64,000 nt of DNA from Palaemon carinicauda (lineage: Eukaryota > Arthropoda > Malacostraca > Decapoda > Palaemonidae), in the NCBI RefSeq assembly GCF_036898095.1, contig NC_090751.1:76248994-76312993 (forward strand), given 5' to 3'. The position numbers and the translations under genes are program-made. A model generated the notes under the pieces. The model worked only from the letters and a program-made list of their open reading frames with translations, was not told the origin of the DNA and ran no database searches. Of this stretch, positions 1-10,782 are shown piece after piece (position 1 is the first letter of the stretch; each line of letters opens with the position of its first letter).

Positions 1-1
1 G

Positions 2-130
2 AAAACCGACCTGTATAAAGTCAAGGCCAATACTGGCTGGGTCGCTGTTGTTTCCCTGAGCCGCCCAATGCGTACAGATAAGTTGCCAATTAGTCAATTT
101 CTCCCGGCCGATTTTTTTTACCGGATATAG
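2..130 (+). pseudogene. C-terminal coding fragment, unidentified
   Basis: An open frame enters from the left edge and ends at a TAG at 128-130, giving 42 residues with the ending ...LPADFFYRI. Its position before a hairpin and a microsatellite suggests the end of a retroelement polyprotein, but no motif settles the family. It could also be chance. No start is visible because the frame runs off the window. Confidence 0.25.
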
Positions 131-148
131 AGGGTCCTGCTGAAAAAC

Positions 149-192
149 GACATAAGTTGTTTCGCGAAAAAAATCGCGACACAACTTATGTC
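149..192. repeat. 18-bp hairpin, 8-base A-rich loop
   Basis: Arms at 149-166 and 175-192 are reverse complements except for one mismatch near the middle. The loop at 167-174 is seven A's and a T. It begins 19 bases after the stop of the fragment at 2-130 and abuts a (TA)n tract. It may be a transposon end or an RNA-level structure; nothing in the sequence decides between these. Confidence 0.7.
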
Positions 193-197
193 TCCGA

Positions 198-589
<392 letters not shown>

Positions 590-596
<7 letters not shown>

Positions 597-675
597 CTTA
601 TATATTTTATTAGATGCCCAAAAGATACTTTTATTTTAACATATAGGGCTTATATATTTTATTAGGTGCCCAAAA
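590..675. repeat. Two-copy direct repeat
   Basis: A segment of about 34 bp beginning tatagggcttatatatttta occurs at about 590 and again at about 642, with one A/G difference before the shared tgcccaaaa. It borders the TA microsatellite and looks like local duplication. From here to about 811 I see no gene. Confidence 0.75.
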
Positions 676-811
676 TTTTTTTTTTAAATGTTTTTAAAAT
701 GCAAATGTCCTAGAGTGTCTTCAACTACATATTACTAGCGTACTAACCGCTTTTCATGCACTTCACTATTCCAGACAATTTTACTCCTTCGAGTGAATGA
801 AATGGCCAATT

Positions 812-1378
812 TCAAACGGCTCTAAATTGAAAAGTTTCCAAAAAACAGGGAGTGTTGTCTGGACATGGCAAAACGTTCCTTTTGAGCTCCACCTGTCTTT
901 GCCTTAACCTACGCCAAACAGAGATGTTAATGGCGATAAATATCATCACTGTAACGCTGATTGATGCTAGCAACACATAGAAACGAAGATCTGCATAAGT
1001 CGGTGACGGGTGGTCCATCTCGGTTAATTTCATCAACCGATTAGCCACTCGTGCATTGTATGGGAGAGTTAAGGATGGGATTGTAGTGGTCCACGTGAAA
1101 TTCGCGAAGTAGGCCCATTCCCTGATGATAGTGTTAATTCCTTGGACCGTGTAATTCGTGGACGTACCGATTCAACCATCTGCTGCAACGAAGATCTGGG
1201 AATAGGACGTGGATCCGTCCGGGCATGATACATTGAAGCCGGCCTTGTCGTATCGTATCCACGAGCCGTCGTTCAATCTGCAATTGAACTTATCATCAAA
1301 AGGATAAAGTTTTTTCAGACAATTTTCATTTGTATGGGAGAGAGCACCGTTTAGCACTATACCTAACTCGCATGAATC
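812..1378 (-). pseudogene. Envelope/fusion-like gene, C-terminal part (broken)
   Basis: Two minus-strand frames (1378 to about 1172, then 1048 to 812) show a Cys-containing ectodomain segment and, near the end, a hydrophobic run of about 20 residues followed by a basic tail. This resembles the stem, membrane anchor and cytoplasmic tail of errantivirus envelopes and baculovirus F-type proteins. A TGA and a frame change separate the two parts. The upstream part lies at 8618-9713, on the far side of the inserted LTR element. Allowing for the 4-bp duplication, the frame is the same on both sides of the insertion. A decayed endogenous retroelement gene; not functional. Confidence 0.6.
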
Positions 1379-1631
1379 TGTACCAACCGTGTGTCACACA
1401 ATTGTACATAATTCCTTTTGCATATATTATGCTTGTATCTTCGCTCTTCCCTCGCACTAAACGAACATGAAAATTCATGTCTGCTGTTTTCCTCTGTAAC
1501 ATTGTCTGTCTTGTTAACTTATGTCCTGTTGGCTAGAGGTTTTGTATATAAAGGAGAGTGTTCTATAATAATATAACTCAGTTGATTGCATCCTGCCTTT
1601 GAGTTCACAACCCTCTCTCAGCACCGTCACA
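1379..1631 (+). repeat. 5' LTR
   Basis: It matches 8365-8617 over its full 253 bp with about five mismatches by eye. It begins TG and ends CA. It contains a TATA-type promoter at 1545-1552. Confidence 0.95.
1545..1552 (+). promoter_or_regulatory. TATA box of the 5' LTR
   Basis: TATATAAA lies about 80 bp before the end of the LTR, the usual place for an LTR retrotransposon core promoter. The same box is conserved in the 3' LTR near 8531. Transcription would start shortly downstream, before the primer-binding site. Confidence 0.65.
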
Positions 1632-1649
1632 TTGGTGACCCCGGAAGTC
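1632..1649 (+). other. Primer-binding site (tRNA not identified)
   Basis: Immediately after the LTR ends in CA comes ttggtgaccccgg. A TGG start right at the LTR edge is the expected complement of a tRNA 3' CCA end, so this should prime minus-strand DNA synthesis. I did not match it to a particular tRNA. Confidence 0.7.
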
Positions 1650-1705
1650 GACTCGCTCCCACTGCCTTCCACCCCCACCTCCCTCGCACCTCCATCGTTG
1701 GTACT

Positions 1706-2515
1706 ATGGCGGACTCTACTACAGCAGTTGGCGCAGCGGCCGCCCCATTGAAACTTTCACCGTTCGCCAGCGGAGAGGCATTTGCTTTGTTTCAGCGCGC
1801 AGAAGTCCAGTTTCGCATCAACGGCGTGACTCGCTCAACCACCAAAGCAGATTATGTTCTCGCGGCGATACCCGAGGACACCTTCCCGGAAATATCCGAC
1901 TGGCTTTGTGAACAAGGAGACACACCAATAGCATATGACGCCCTCAAAACATACCTTCTGCAGCAGTACTCGCCGTCGCCAGCCACCCGTGTAGAAAAGC
2001 TTTTTCAGCTCTCGCAACAACCGTTGGGGGACCAAAGGGCTTCGCTTGCCCTCAGGGAAATGACCAGTATCGCTCGCCTTCAACCTGCCGCAGACGGCTC
2101 TCCTCGTGAGGTGAACCTACTTCGTGCCCTTTGGATATGCCGTTTACCCGGACCTATACGCGCTGCCATACCCGATGTCGATAGTTTACCCATAAAGGAC
2201 TTGATGACCAAAGCCGACGCCCTTATGGACAGCCACTTCAAGACCTCCATCAACGCCTCCACCCCTGACGAAGAGGATGCCTATTCAACGTCAACTGAAG
2301 CTGACATGAATGCCGTAGGACATACACGCCCACACCGTGACGTGCCGAAGCAGAGACAAAGCCGCCCACCACCCACCAATCGCTCGCGCCCCAACAAACG
2401 ACTTCTACAGCCACTTACTACCTCCCATCCGCCGCAGTTTTGCTACTACCACTTCAGATTCGGGGCAACTGCGAAGAAATGTGCCGAGGATTGTCAGTGG
2501 CCAAAAAACGTGTAA
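1706..2515 (+). CDS. Gag of Ty3/gypsy element
   Basis: A 269-residue structural protein that would form the retrotransposon particle and bind its RNA. I chose the ATG at 1706 because the same frame upstream runs back into the LTR and primer-binding site. The central region has the Trp-, Leu- and Gln-rich helical look of gypsy capsids. The C-terminus carries a Cys/His cluster (CYYHFRFG, then C-x3-C), the pattern seen in many arthropod gypsy Gags in place of a canonical CCHC knuckle. The frame ends at TAA 2513-2515, two codons after an A-AAA-AAC slippery heptamer that leads into pol. No internal stops. Confidence 0.88.
   Translation: MADSTTAVGAAAAPLKLSPFASGEAFALFQRAEVQFRINGVTRSTTKADYVLAAIPEDTFPEISDWLCEQGDTPIAYDALKTYLLQQYSPSPATRVEKLFQLSQQPLGDQRASLALREMTSIARLQPAADGSPREVNLLRALWICRLPGPIRAAIPDVDSLPIKDLMTKADALMDSHFKTSINASTPDEEDAYSTSTEADMNAVGHTRPHRDVPKQRQSRPPPTNRSRPNKRLLQPLTTSHPPQFCYYHFRFGATAKKCAEDCQWPKNV
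2503..2509 (+). promoter_or_regulatory. Candidate -1 ribosomal frameshift heptamer
   Basis: A AAA AAC lies exactly in gag-frame codon phase (cca aaa aac), just before the gag stop at 2513. The pol frame is -1 relative to gag and is open through this point. A AAA AAC is a classic retroviral -1 slippery sequence. I did not fold the downstream region for a stimulatory structure. Confidence 0.75.
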
Positions 2516-5500
2516 GTAGGCCATCGCTCGTGACGGTGGCCTCCCGTGTTTCTAATCTTTTCTTTTTACAGGATGCAGGAACGGGCGTGCGATTTTTGGT
2601 AGACACGGGTGCTTGTCGTTCTCTTTTGCTAAGGAAACTCTTCAAGACACGACGTAGTCTGTCTACATCTGCCGACGTCCGCTTGGTAGCTGCCAACAGA
2701 TCTGCGATACCCACCTACGGTTACGAGAACCTCACATTATCGTTCGGAAACGGTAAATTCAATTGGAAGTTTCTCGTTGCTGACGTCACCATGCCAATCC
2801 TCGGTGCGGATTTCCTCTCTCATTTCCACCTTCTGGTCGATGTCGCCCACCGATGATTGGTCAACGCAGACTCGTACTTGTCGACACCTCTTCAACCCGC
2901 CCCCTCTAACCTCGCTCTCCACATTAGCGCACCCACGGATGCCTATGCCCACCTCCTCACGTCGTACCCGGAAGTTTTCCGTCCAGATCTTCGCCAAACG
3001 CCCACGGTTCCTGCCAAGCACGGTATTTATCACCATATCAAGACGACAGGACCCCCAGTCTTCGCAAAATTCAGACGTCTGGCACCGGAACGATTGGCAG
3101 CCGCCAAACAGACGTTCGCCGAAATGGAGGAAATGGGCCTTTGCCAAAAGGCCTCCAGCCCATGGTCGTCACCCTTACACATCGTTCTGAAGAATGACGG
3201 CTCCCTCCGTCCGTGCGGGGATTACAGGCGCCTGAACATGCAAACAGAACCGGATCACTACCCCCTCCCAAACATTGCCGACGTGACCTCCTACCTGCAC
3301 AAAGCAAAGGTTTTCTCTACGCTCGATCTCCTGAAGGGGTATTATCAGGTGCCTCTGAACCCAGAAGGCATCCCCAAGACTGCCATCACCACTCCGTTTG
3401 GTACATACACCTTCAATTACTCCTGTTTTGGCCTTCGTAATGCTGGGGCCACGTTTCAACGTCTCATGGATGGCATCTTAGGGGACCTCCCTTTCTGTGT
3501 ATGTTATGTGGACGACATACTTGTGTTCTCCTCCTCAAAAGGGGAACACCTCCGTCACCTGCGCATCGTGCTCGACCGCCTGCGACAAAACGGCCTTGTA
3601 GTCCGGTACGACAAGTGTACCTTTGGCGCCAACGAAGTGTCGTTCTTAGGGCACCGCATCACTCCTGAAGGTGTCCACCCCCTCCCTGAGAAGGTAGCAG
3701 CCGTTCAGAACTTCCCCGTGCCCTCGACCATCAAAGCTCTGCAGGAATTCTTGGGCATGATCAACTATTATCACCGTTTTCTGCCAGCCATTGCCGCCAC
3801 TCTTGCTCCCCTCTACGCCTCCCTCAAGGGCAAGCCGAAGGACCTGAAGTGGGGTCCCCTTCAAGAAGCAGCCTTCTGCAATGCAAAGAAGGCCCTATCA
3901 ACTGCTGCGGCTCTCACTTTTCCTATCCCACACGCCCCTCTCCTTCTTTCCACTGATGCCAGCGACGTCGCTATTGGTGCAGTACTCGAGCAGGTGGTCA
4001 AAGGCTCGCCCCGCCCATTGGCCTTCTTCAGCAGAAAACTGTCCAAGGCAGAATCGGGTTATTCTACCTTCGATCGAGAATTGCTGGCGGTGCACTTGGC
4101 TGTCCGTCACTTTCGCCATTTCCTAGAAGGTACGCCCTTCGTCATTCGCACAGACCACATGCCTCTGGTGCACGCCTTCACTCGACAGTCTGAAGCCTGG
4201 TCCGCCCGTCAACGCCGACATCTCTCCGCCGTGGCTGAATACAATTGCACCCTCCAATACGTCCCTGGGAAAATGAATCCCGTTGCCGATGCCCTGTCAA
4301 GAAACACGTTGGCTGCCGTTCAACTGGGATTGGATTACAACGCCCTGGCTGAAGCCCAACGACAGGATCCAGAGTATCAAGCTTGTAGGACATCCTGCAC
4401 GTCCCTCCGTTGGAAAGACTTTCCCCTCGAAGACTCCAACACCACCCTCCTCTGTGACGTCAGTACTGGTAGACCACGACCTTGGATTCCTGCTCCCATG
4501 CGCCGACAGGTGTTTGATTTCATTCACGGCCTTTCACATCCCTCGTGCCCTTCTACTGCACAGCTGCTGAAGGCAAAGTTCATTTGGCACGGCATTTCTA
4601 AGGATGCTAAGGATTGGGTCCGCGCCTGTACTTCTTGCCAAACTTCCAAAGTACATCGACACACGGATTCAGGAGTGGGCACCTTTCCTCAACCTCAGCG
4701 TCGTTTCGCACACATTCACGTCGACGTTGTAGGCCCCCTACCCACATCACAAGGACATCGTTACCTGTTTACCGTCATCGACCGCTCCACTCGTTGGCCT
4801 GAAGCCATTCCCATGGAAACTGCAACGTCCGCCTCATGTACATCTGCCTTACTCTCTGGATGGATTTCAAGATTCGGTATCCCTGAGCTTATTACTTCTG
4901 ACAGGGGAACCACTTTCACCTCTCAATTGTGGACGTCATTAGCGAATCTCCTGGGCATCACCCTACATCAGACAACGGCCTACAACCCCGCTGCCAATGG
5001 AATGGTTGAACGTTTTCATCGCACCCTCAAAGCAGCGTTGATGTCCCGCTGCAAGGATTGCAACTGGTTTACTCAGCTTCCCTGGGTCCTCCTGGGACTA
5101 AGGACCACTCCTAAAGACGCCCTCGACGTCTCGGCAGCTGAAATGGTGTATGGCCACCCATTGGTCGTCCCTGCCGAATTTTTTCCTTCTACAACCTCCT
5201 CCGACGATCTCCAGCGCATACGTCACATCGTGGGAAAATTTACTCCGTGCCGCCAGACTTACAAGCCCCCATCGAAGCATCACATACCAACGGACTTGCA
5301 CTCTGCAACGCACGTCTTCCTGCGCAACGACACCAGCAAGCCACCACTAACACCCCCTTACACGGGCCCTTTCCTTGTGATCCGACGCAGTCCGAAAGAA
5401 TTCCTCCTAAACATTCGGGGCAAAGAAGACTGGGTCTCCATTGATCGTCTAAAACCTGCTTATCTTCTGCCAGATGACCCGCCTACAGTTCGCCTCTCTA

Positions 5501-5520
5501 GATCAGGGCGCCCTATTTAA
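2509..5520 (+). pseudogene. Pol polyprotein (PR-RT-RH-IN), one in-frame stop
   Basis: Read in the -1 frame after the heptamer. Protease shows FLVDTGA near 2605. RT shows the FSTLDLLKGYYQVPL block and the catalytic YVDD at about 3508. RNase H shows STDASD at about 3950 and a later RTDH. Integrase has a His/Cys zinc-binding region (about 4530-4650) and catalytic residues in VDVVGP (4720), TSDRG (4899) and NGMVER (E near 5006). The frame is broken once, by a TGA at 2854-2856 between protease and RT; the 887 codons after it are open. The TAA stop lies inside the TTAA used by the piggyBac-type insertion. Confidence 0.9.
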
Positions 5521-8326
5521 CCCTGGATAGGTACGGTCCTCGGACACCCCTTTAAGGGTATACTCGGACGCGAACGACCCCGACGCCAAAAAAAATTCTT
5601 GAAAAATCAGTTTTTGCAGTAACCTCCTTTTTTCTTTTGCCAAAAAAAACTTCAATGAATGCTTAAAACAACTGTAAAGATAAATACTACTCATCTGCAG
5701 AAAAAACTATTTATTATAAATATTTTAAAAAATTAAGTAGAAAAAAAAAAAGACCTGACATAAAAATTCATAAAAAAAAGTTTATACATATATACACAAA
5801 TCCTTTTAGGAATTGATTCTTGAATGTTTAGGACACATCTTGATGTATTTTGGATGAAGTCAGACCCATGGAGGTGAAGATCTGAAATGAGAAAAAAAGG
5901 GTAACTTTTTTTGGCCAAAAAAAATTGTCCAAATTTCATGAATTTTTTTGGGTACCCAAATGAAATAGGAAGTGGCTAATTTTTTTAGGGAATAAACATA
6001 TGTTATCCTAAAATAGAAATATGTAAAAAAATCTTCATTAATTTGTAAATTACATTTATATCAGGGGCCATATCTAAAGGTAATTTTTTGAGTACTTGGA
6101 AATTTCGTAAAAAAATACATATATTTAATATATAATATGATATTTATGCAGGTAAAAATATACCAAAATATCACAAATTCTATAGGGAACAAGAATATAT
6201 ATAGATAGGGCAGCTTACGCTTCGGATATGTCCACAAAATGGCCGCCAACCACACTGACTCAGACTCCCTAATCTGCCACTTGAAATGTAGGAAGGGTAT
6301 GTCAATTTCAAGGTGTTATTTACTAATCTAATTATTATTGGATATGCATAAAAATTGTATGGTGGGTTGCTGGATAATTGTCGATTATTTTACGTTTATA
6401 AAATTAAAATTCTGACCCAAAAAATTTTTTTGAAGGGAAATAAAATCGAAAAAAAAAATGTAAAACAATATTTTAGCTAAAAAAATTTGATGATATTCAA
6501 TCAAAAAAAAAGTAAACAAAATTTTCCGACAAACATCTAGAGGAATCATTACTCTGTGATAGTTCCTTAGTACGTAGTAATTTTGAAAGAATTGGGAAAA
6601 AACGAAAAAATGGCAATCACCGGAAAATCGAACACATACCTATATATACGCCATATCTGGCTAAAAAAAGATAGGCATGGGTAGCCAGATCATCTAAAAA
6701 CACTTTCCAACACTATAAAAATATAAGTTTTGCGACACTACTTGCCAATTCCTTACGGTAACATGACTAAGCAAAAAAATGCAAAACAAATAAAAAGGGG
6801 CACTCGTGGAAAAATGGCCATTCTAATATACGGCATTTCAGAAAAAAAAAATTTCAGCCACGTGCTAGGCAAACCATCAAGGCATATTTTCCGACAAATA
6901 AACATATAAATGAAATATTACTCTGTGATAGTTCCTTAGTACGTAGTAATTTTGAAAGAAATGGGAAAAAACGAAAAAATGGCAATCACAGGAAAATCGA
7001 ACACATACTTATATATACGCCATATCTGGCTAAAAAAAAAAAATAGGCATGGGTAGCCAGATCATCTAGAAACACTTTCCAACACTATAAAAATATAAGT
7101 TTTGCGACACTACTTGCCAATTCCTTATGGTAACATGACTAAGCAAAAAAATGCAAAACAAATAAAAAGGGGCACTCGCGGAAAAATGCCCAACATTCTA
7201 ATATACGGCATCTCAGATAAAAAAAAAAAGACATGCACGTGTTAGCCCAACCATCAAGGCACACTTTCTAACACATAAACATGAAAAAAAAAATCAATAA
7301 TATACGGCAATTCCTTACTACGTAGTAAATTTTTACAAATATTGAAAAAAAAACAGAAATTGGCAACCGCAGTTAAATACCCAATATACCAATAACTACG
7401 TCGTATCTGACAAAAACAAAATCACGCATGGGTAGCCAGATCATCTAGACACACTTTCCAACATTAAAAAAGCAAAAGTTTTACGACACTATTTCGCAAT
7501 ATCTTACGGAAAAATGACTTGGCAAAAAAATGAAAAAAAATTAAAAAGGGACACTCGCGGTAAAATGCCCGACATTCTAATATACGACATCTCAGATAAA
7601 AAAAAAGACATGCACGTGTTAGCCCAACCATCAAGGCACACTTTCTAACACATAAACATGAAAAAAAAATGAATAATATACGGCAATTCCTTACTACGTA
7701 GTAATTTTTACAAATATTGAAAAAAAAAACAGAAATTGGTAACCGCAGTTAAATACCCAATATACCAATAACTACGTCGTATCTGACAAAAACAAAGTCA
7801 TGCATGGGTAGCCAGATTATCTAGACACACTTTCCAACACTAAACAAGCAAAAGTTTTACGACACTATTTGGCAATATCTTACGGAAAAATGACTTGGCA
7901 AAAAAATGAAAAAAAATGAAAAAGGGGCACTCGCGGTAAAATGGTCCTCGTGGTGATGAACGACATTTTAACTAAAAAAAAAAACATGCACATGGTAGCC
8001 AAACAATCCACCAAGACTTTCCACAACTGATAACCTATACAAGTTGCACCATTCTACGACAATTTCATAATACGTAATAACTTTGATAATTATGCAAACT
8101 ACCTCAGAAGGGTAAACTCGGACACGAACGACCCCGATGCGTCTCAGAAATCGGGGAAGGAGTACAGCTACAGCAATGCACATCTGGACACTACTAGAGC
8201 GTGTAGGGGAGACACCTCCTGCAGGTCGATCACCCACAAATTCAGTCACAGGGGTGAGTCACGTGAGAAAAACCGGTTTTTTTTTGACGCTCGGGGTCGC
8301 AAACGACCCACCGTACCTATCCAGGG
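5521..8326. mobile_element. piggyBac-type non-autonomous element
   Basis: TTAA occurs at 5517-5520 and 8327-8330. Inside them are inverted ends ccctggataggtacggt and accgtacctatccaggg. A TTAA duplication with CCCT-starting termini is the signature of piggyBac transposons. Subterminal segments (gaacgaccccga near 5565 and 8127) are also shared. No transposase-like frame exists in the 2.8 kb, so movement would need a transposase supplied elsewhere. The AT-rich interior is largely a tandem array of about 370-bp units. Only small meaningless frames are present. Confidence 0.88.
6540..8090. repeat. Tandem array of about 370-bp units inside the piggyBac-type element
   Basis: A block containing ttccttagtacgtagtaatt, aaaatggcaatca, gggtagccagatcatcta, tttccaacact and aggggcactcg recurs at about 6549, 6914, 7296 and 7676, with a partial copy near 8040. 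Units one and two are closest to each other, and units three and four are closest to each other. This suggests stepwise duplication of a satellite-like monomer. No coding potential. Confidence 0.85.
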
Positions 8327-8350
8327 TTAACATGTTCAGTATGTCATTTT

Positions 8351-8364
8351 TAGAGGGGGAGCCA
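8351..8364 (+). other. Polypurine tract of Ty3/gypsy element
   Basis: A purine run agagggggag followed by cca lies directly before the 3' LTR. This is the expected primer for plus-strand DNA synthesis. Confidence 0.75.
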
Positions 8365-8617
8365 TGTACCAAACGTGTGTCACACAATTGTACATAATGC
8401 CTTTTGCATATATTATGCTTGTATCTTCGCTCTTCCCTCGCACTAAACGAACATGAAAATTCATGTCTGCTGTTTTCCTCTGTAACATTGTCTGTCTTGT
8501 TAACTTATGTCCTGTTGGCTTGAGGTTTTGTATATAAAGGAGGGTGTTCTATAATAATATAACTCAGTTGATTGCATCCTGCCTTTGAGTTCACAACCCT
8601 CTCTCGGCACCGTCACA
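8365..8617 (+). repeat. 3' LTR
   Basis: The partner of 1379-1631, with the same TG...CA ends and length. It is followed at 8618 by the AATC target duplication. Confidence 0.95.
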
Positions 8618-9713
8618 AATCCATTGATTTTTTATGGAATTCAAAGGAGTCAGCTGTACATACTTTATTATTCATTGCCTCTGAACAGTGAGTTGATTTA
8701 TCTAAGTCTTTAATGACCGTATATGCTTCCTTATCAGGGGAAATCAATATGTGTCTTGTCAAACTGGATATTACTGGACTTGAGTTATTCATTATGAAAG
8801 TCGGGAATGGTGATATCTTGTATGATTGCCAGGCATCAGAAGAATCAAAGGGAACTGTAATCATGATCCTGTAATTTTCAACGCTTACTGTAATTAGGCT
8901 ATAATAAAATTCTAACCTATGGGCGTCTAACAAAGGAACATAACCCATTTTCTTCCGTCCGTTCTCCAAAATTAACGTTAAGTAGCTTCCACATAGTCTT
9001 TTGATTTTTCAATGAAATGTGCAATTTTAGTATGGATATGATCTGTTTTTTAATTATATGTTATTGTTGCCAGCAAGTTTTGTACTTCCATAATCTGACT
9101 GATTTTGCTAGAATGTTCGTTCACCAAACTCATAATTTGATTAATTGATGTTAGCTGATTCCTTAGTTCTGATAAAACTAATTTGTTTTCATGTTCTAAA
9201 AACTCAATTTTCTTATTTTGATTACTGATTTTAAGACGATTTGAAATCCCTAAGCCTAAACTTGCAACAGATCCAAAGATGTTTAGTGCAGCAAAAATAA
9301 ACGGGTTACGTCTTTCAAGGTTAGTGTGTCTTACTGTCCACATCAGAAGGTCACGAGCCAAAGATTCTGCCTCGTAAGTCTTATTTTGCAAGTCCTGGGA
9401 TAGCATTTCTGCTACTCTTAGTGTCGGTGCAAGCGAACTCTCTGTATTTAAAGGAAAATGTCTTTTATGCATCTCATTTAATGAAGCAGCAAACCTTGAA
9501 ATGTCGCTCTTTAAGCTAGTGACGTCATTCTCTGGGAGAAAAATAGCTTGCATGTTTACTTCTATAACTATATTGCTTGTAGTAATAAAAACGTCTTCTG
9601 TTCTCTCTACTATAGTGCCATATCTAAAATCTATACTTTTAGTTTTAGGGCTCTTCCCACACGAGAAAAATGTCTTGAGTGAACAATATCGCTCCTAACA
9701 ATAAAAACTTCAT
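8618..9713 (-). pseudogene. Envelope/fusion-like gene, N-terminal and central part (broken)
   Basis: Minus-strand frames run from an ATG at 9713 with a hydrophobic signal-like start, through a frame change near 9640, into a 167-residue frame (9553-9050) and another (8969-8613). The middle frame has a basic LERR-type cleavage-like site followed by a Gly/Ala-rich hydrophobic stretch resembling a fusion peptide. A long heptad-rich segment follows. This architecture is that of baculovirus F-type and errantivirus envelope proteins, which would sit in a membrane and mediate fusion. The gene is broken by frame changes and by the LTR insertion at 8617/1379. Confidence 0.65.
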
Positions 9714-9879
9714 TTTGGAAACCTGCAATGAGAAAAATATATGTAATTACTCCTGTATTAAGAAGGGAAAAAAAATGTTAACATATAAATATCATACAAG
9801 TTTCATAGATAAAAAAAAATTCCCTCACTTCTTTCTCTCTTATTTTAATTTCTTATGTGAGCCAATGGTACAATTCTCT

Positions 9880-10170
9880 CATCAGTGGGTTGGGATACGT
9901 TTTAAACTCTAAATCTATTGGCCCTTAATGTTTCCAAAATGTTAAATGGGCCTTCAAACTTAGGTGTTAGTTTGTAATTGAGTCCTTTACGTACATTTAT
10001 TTACCTGTATGTATACACTATCACCCACGGTATATGTTTTAGTTGACTTCGCTATTTTATCATGATTCCTTTTCATTATGATTTGTGATTCTTCTAAATT
10101 CTTTCAAACTGTATAGATGTTTTGAATAAGTTAAGAAATGGTGTAAACAATACTTTGTTATTGTATTCGT
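9880..10170 (-). pseudogene. Ty3/gypsy integrase C-terminal fragment
   Basis: Minus-strand codons contain YTVGDSVYIQVN followed, after a one-base frame change, by KGLNYKLTPKFEGPFNILE. That is the GPY/F-type ending of gypsy integrases. Part of the catalytic-core C-terminus (AYEYNNKVLFTPFL) precedes it with another frame change. It lies just upstream of the envelope-like gene on the same strand, so the two are probably pol and env remnants of one errantivirus-like copy. Confidence 0.75.
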
Positions 10171-10523
10171 ATGCGCATGTTCTTGAGAGCGGCATCTAGA
10201 CATCAGCTGATCTGATCACAGCCAAAAGTTGAAAAAAAATAAGTCAGCAATACTCGATTTATAAAAATTTCCGATATTTAAAACAAAAGTACAGGGTTTT
10301 CTTAAAGCACAATTAACTATTTAAATAGTAGCAATTTTCTAGAATAAAGTGATGTTTCCTAAAAAATGGTGGTTTGCTGACGAAATCAGATGTCATATTT
10401 TAAGCTATGATTGAAATGGATTATACTCGTATAATTTTTTTTTTCATATTTAATTGACGCTTTTTGAGAAAACCTATTTTGGTTTCTTCATCTACAGTAT
10501 ATGTAAGTATTGTATAACACCAG

Positions 10524-10548
10524 AGAGAGAGAGAGAGAGAGAGAGAGA
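10524..10548. repeat. (GA)n microsatellite
   Basis: A pure GA tract of about 25 bp inside element E1. The equivalent position in E2 holds a longer CT tract. Confidence 0.9.
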
Positions 10549-10695
10549 CTGCTGTTGTAATCGAATGGTGTGTTTTTGTTTCCTGTACCACTTGAAGCGA
10601 GGAATTGATCACCACAACTAACAATAGGTTGTAATATGTGAACTAAGATTTTATTTCTTACTCACACACTGAAAGAGAGCGATTTGAAGTTTTTT

Positions 10696-10697
<2 letters not shown>

Positions 10698-10776
<79 letters not shown>
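10698..10776. repeat. (CT)n microsatellite
   Basis: An uninterrupted CT tract of about 78 bp inside element E1. The Arg-Glu repeat peptide read across it is not a gene. Confidence 0.97.

Positions 10777-10782
<6 letters not shown>

Larger units (their letters stand above)
1379..8617 (+). mobile_element. Ty3/gypsy LTR retrotransposon with nested insertion
   Basis: The element has 253-bp LTRs starting TGTACC and ending CGTCACA, flanked by a 4-bp duplication AATC (1375-1378 and 8618-8621). Its order is LTR, primer-binding site, gag, pol (protease, RT, RNase H, integrase), polypurine tract, LTR. A 2.8-kb piggyBac-type element sits at the end of pol; without it and one TTAA the gypsy would be about 4.4 kb. 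The LTRs differ at only about five positions by eye, so the insertion is fairly young. It lies in an older envelope-like gene on the opposite strand. A single in-frame stop between protease and RT suggests this copy is dead. Confidence 0.93.

Noticed and set aside
7968..8397. ORFs at the right end of the piggyBac-type element
   Set aside because: Short, on both strands, crossing the terminal repeat; no transposase motif.
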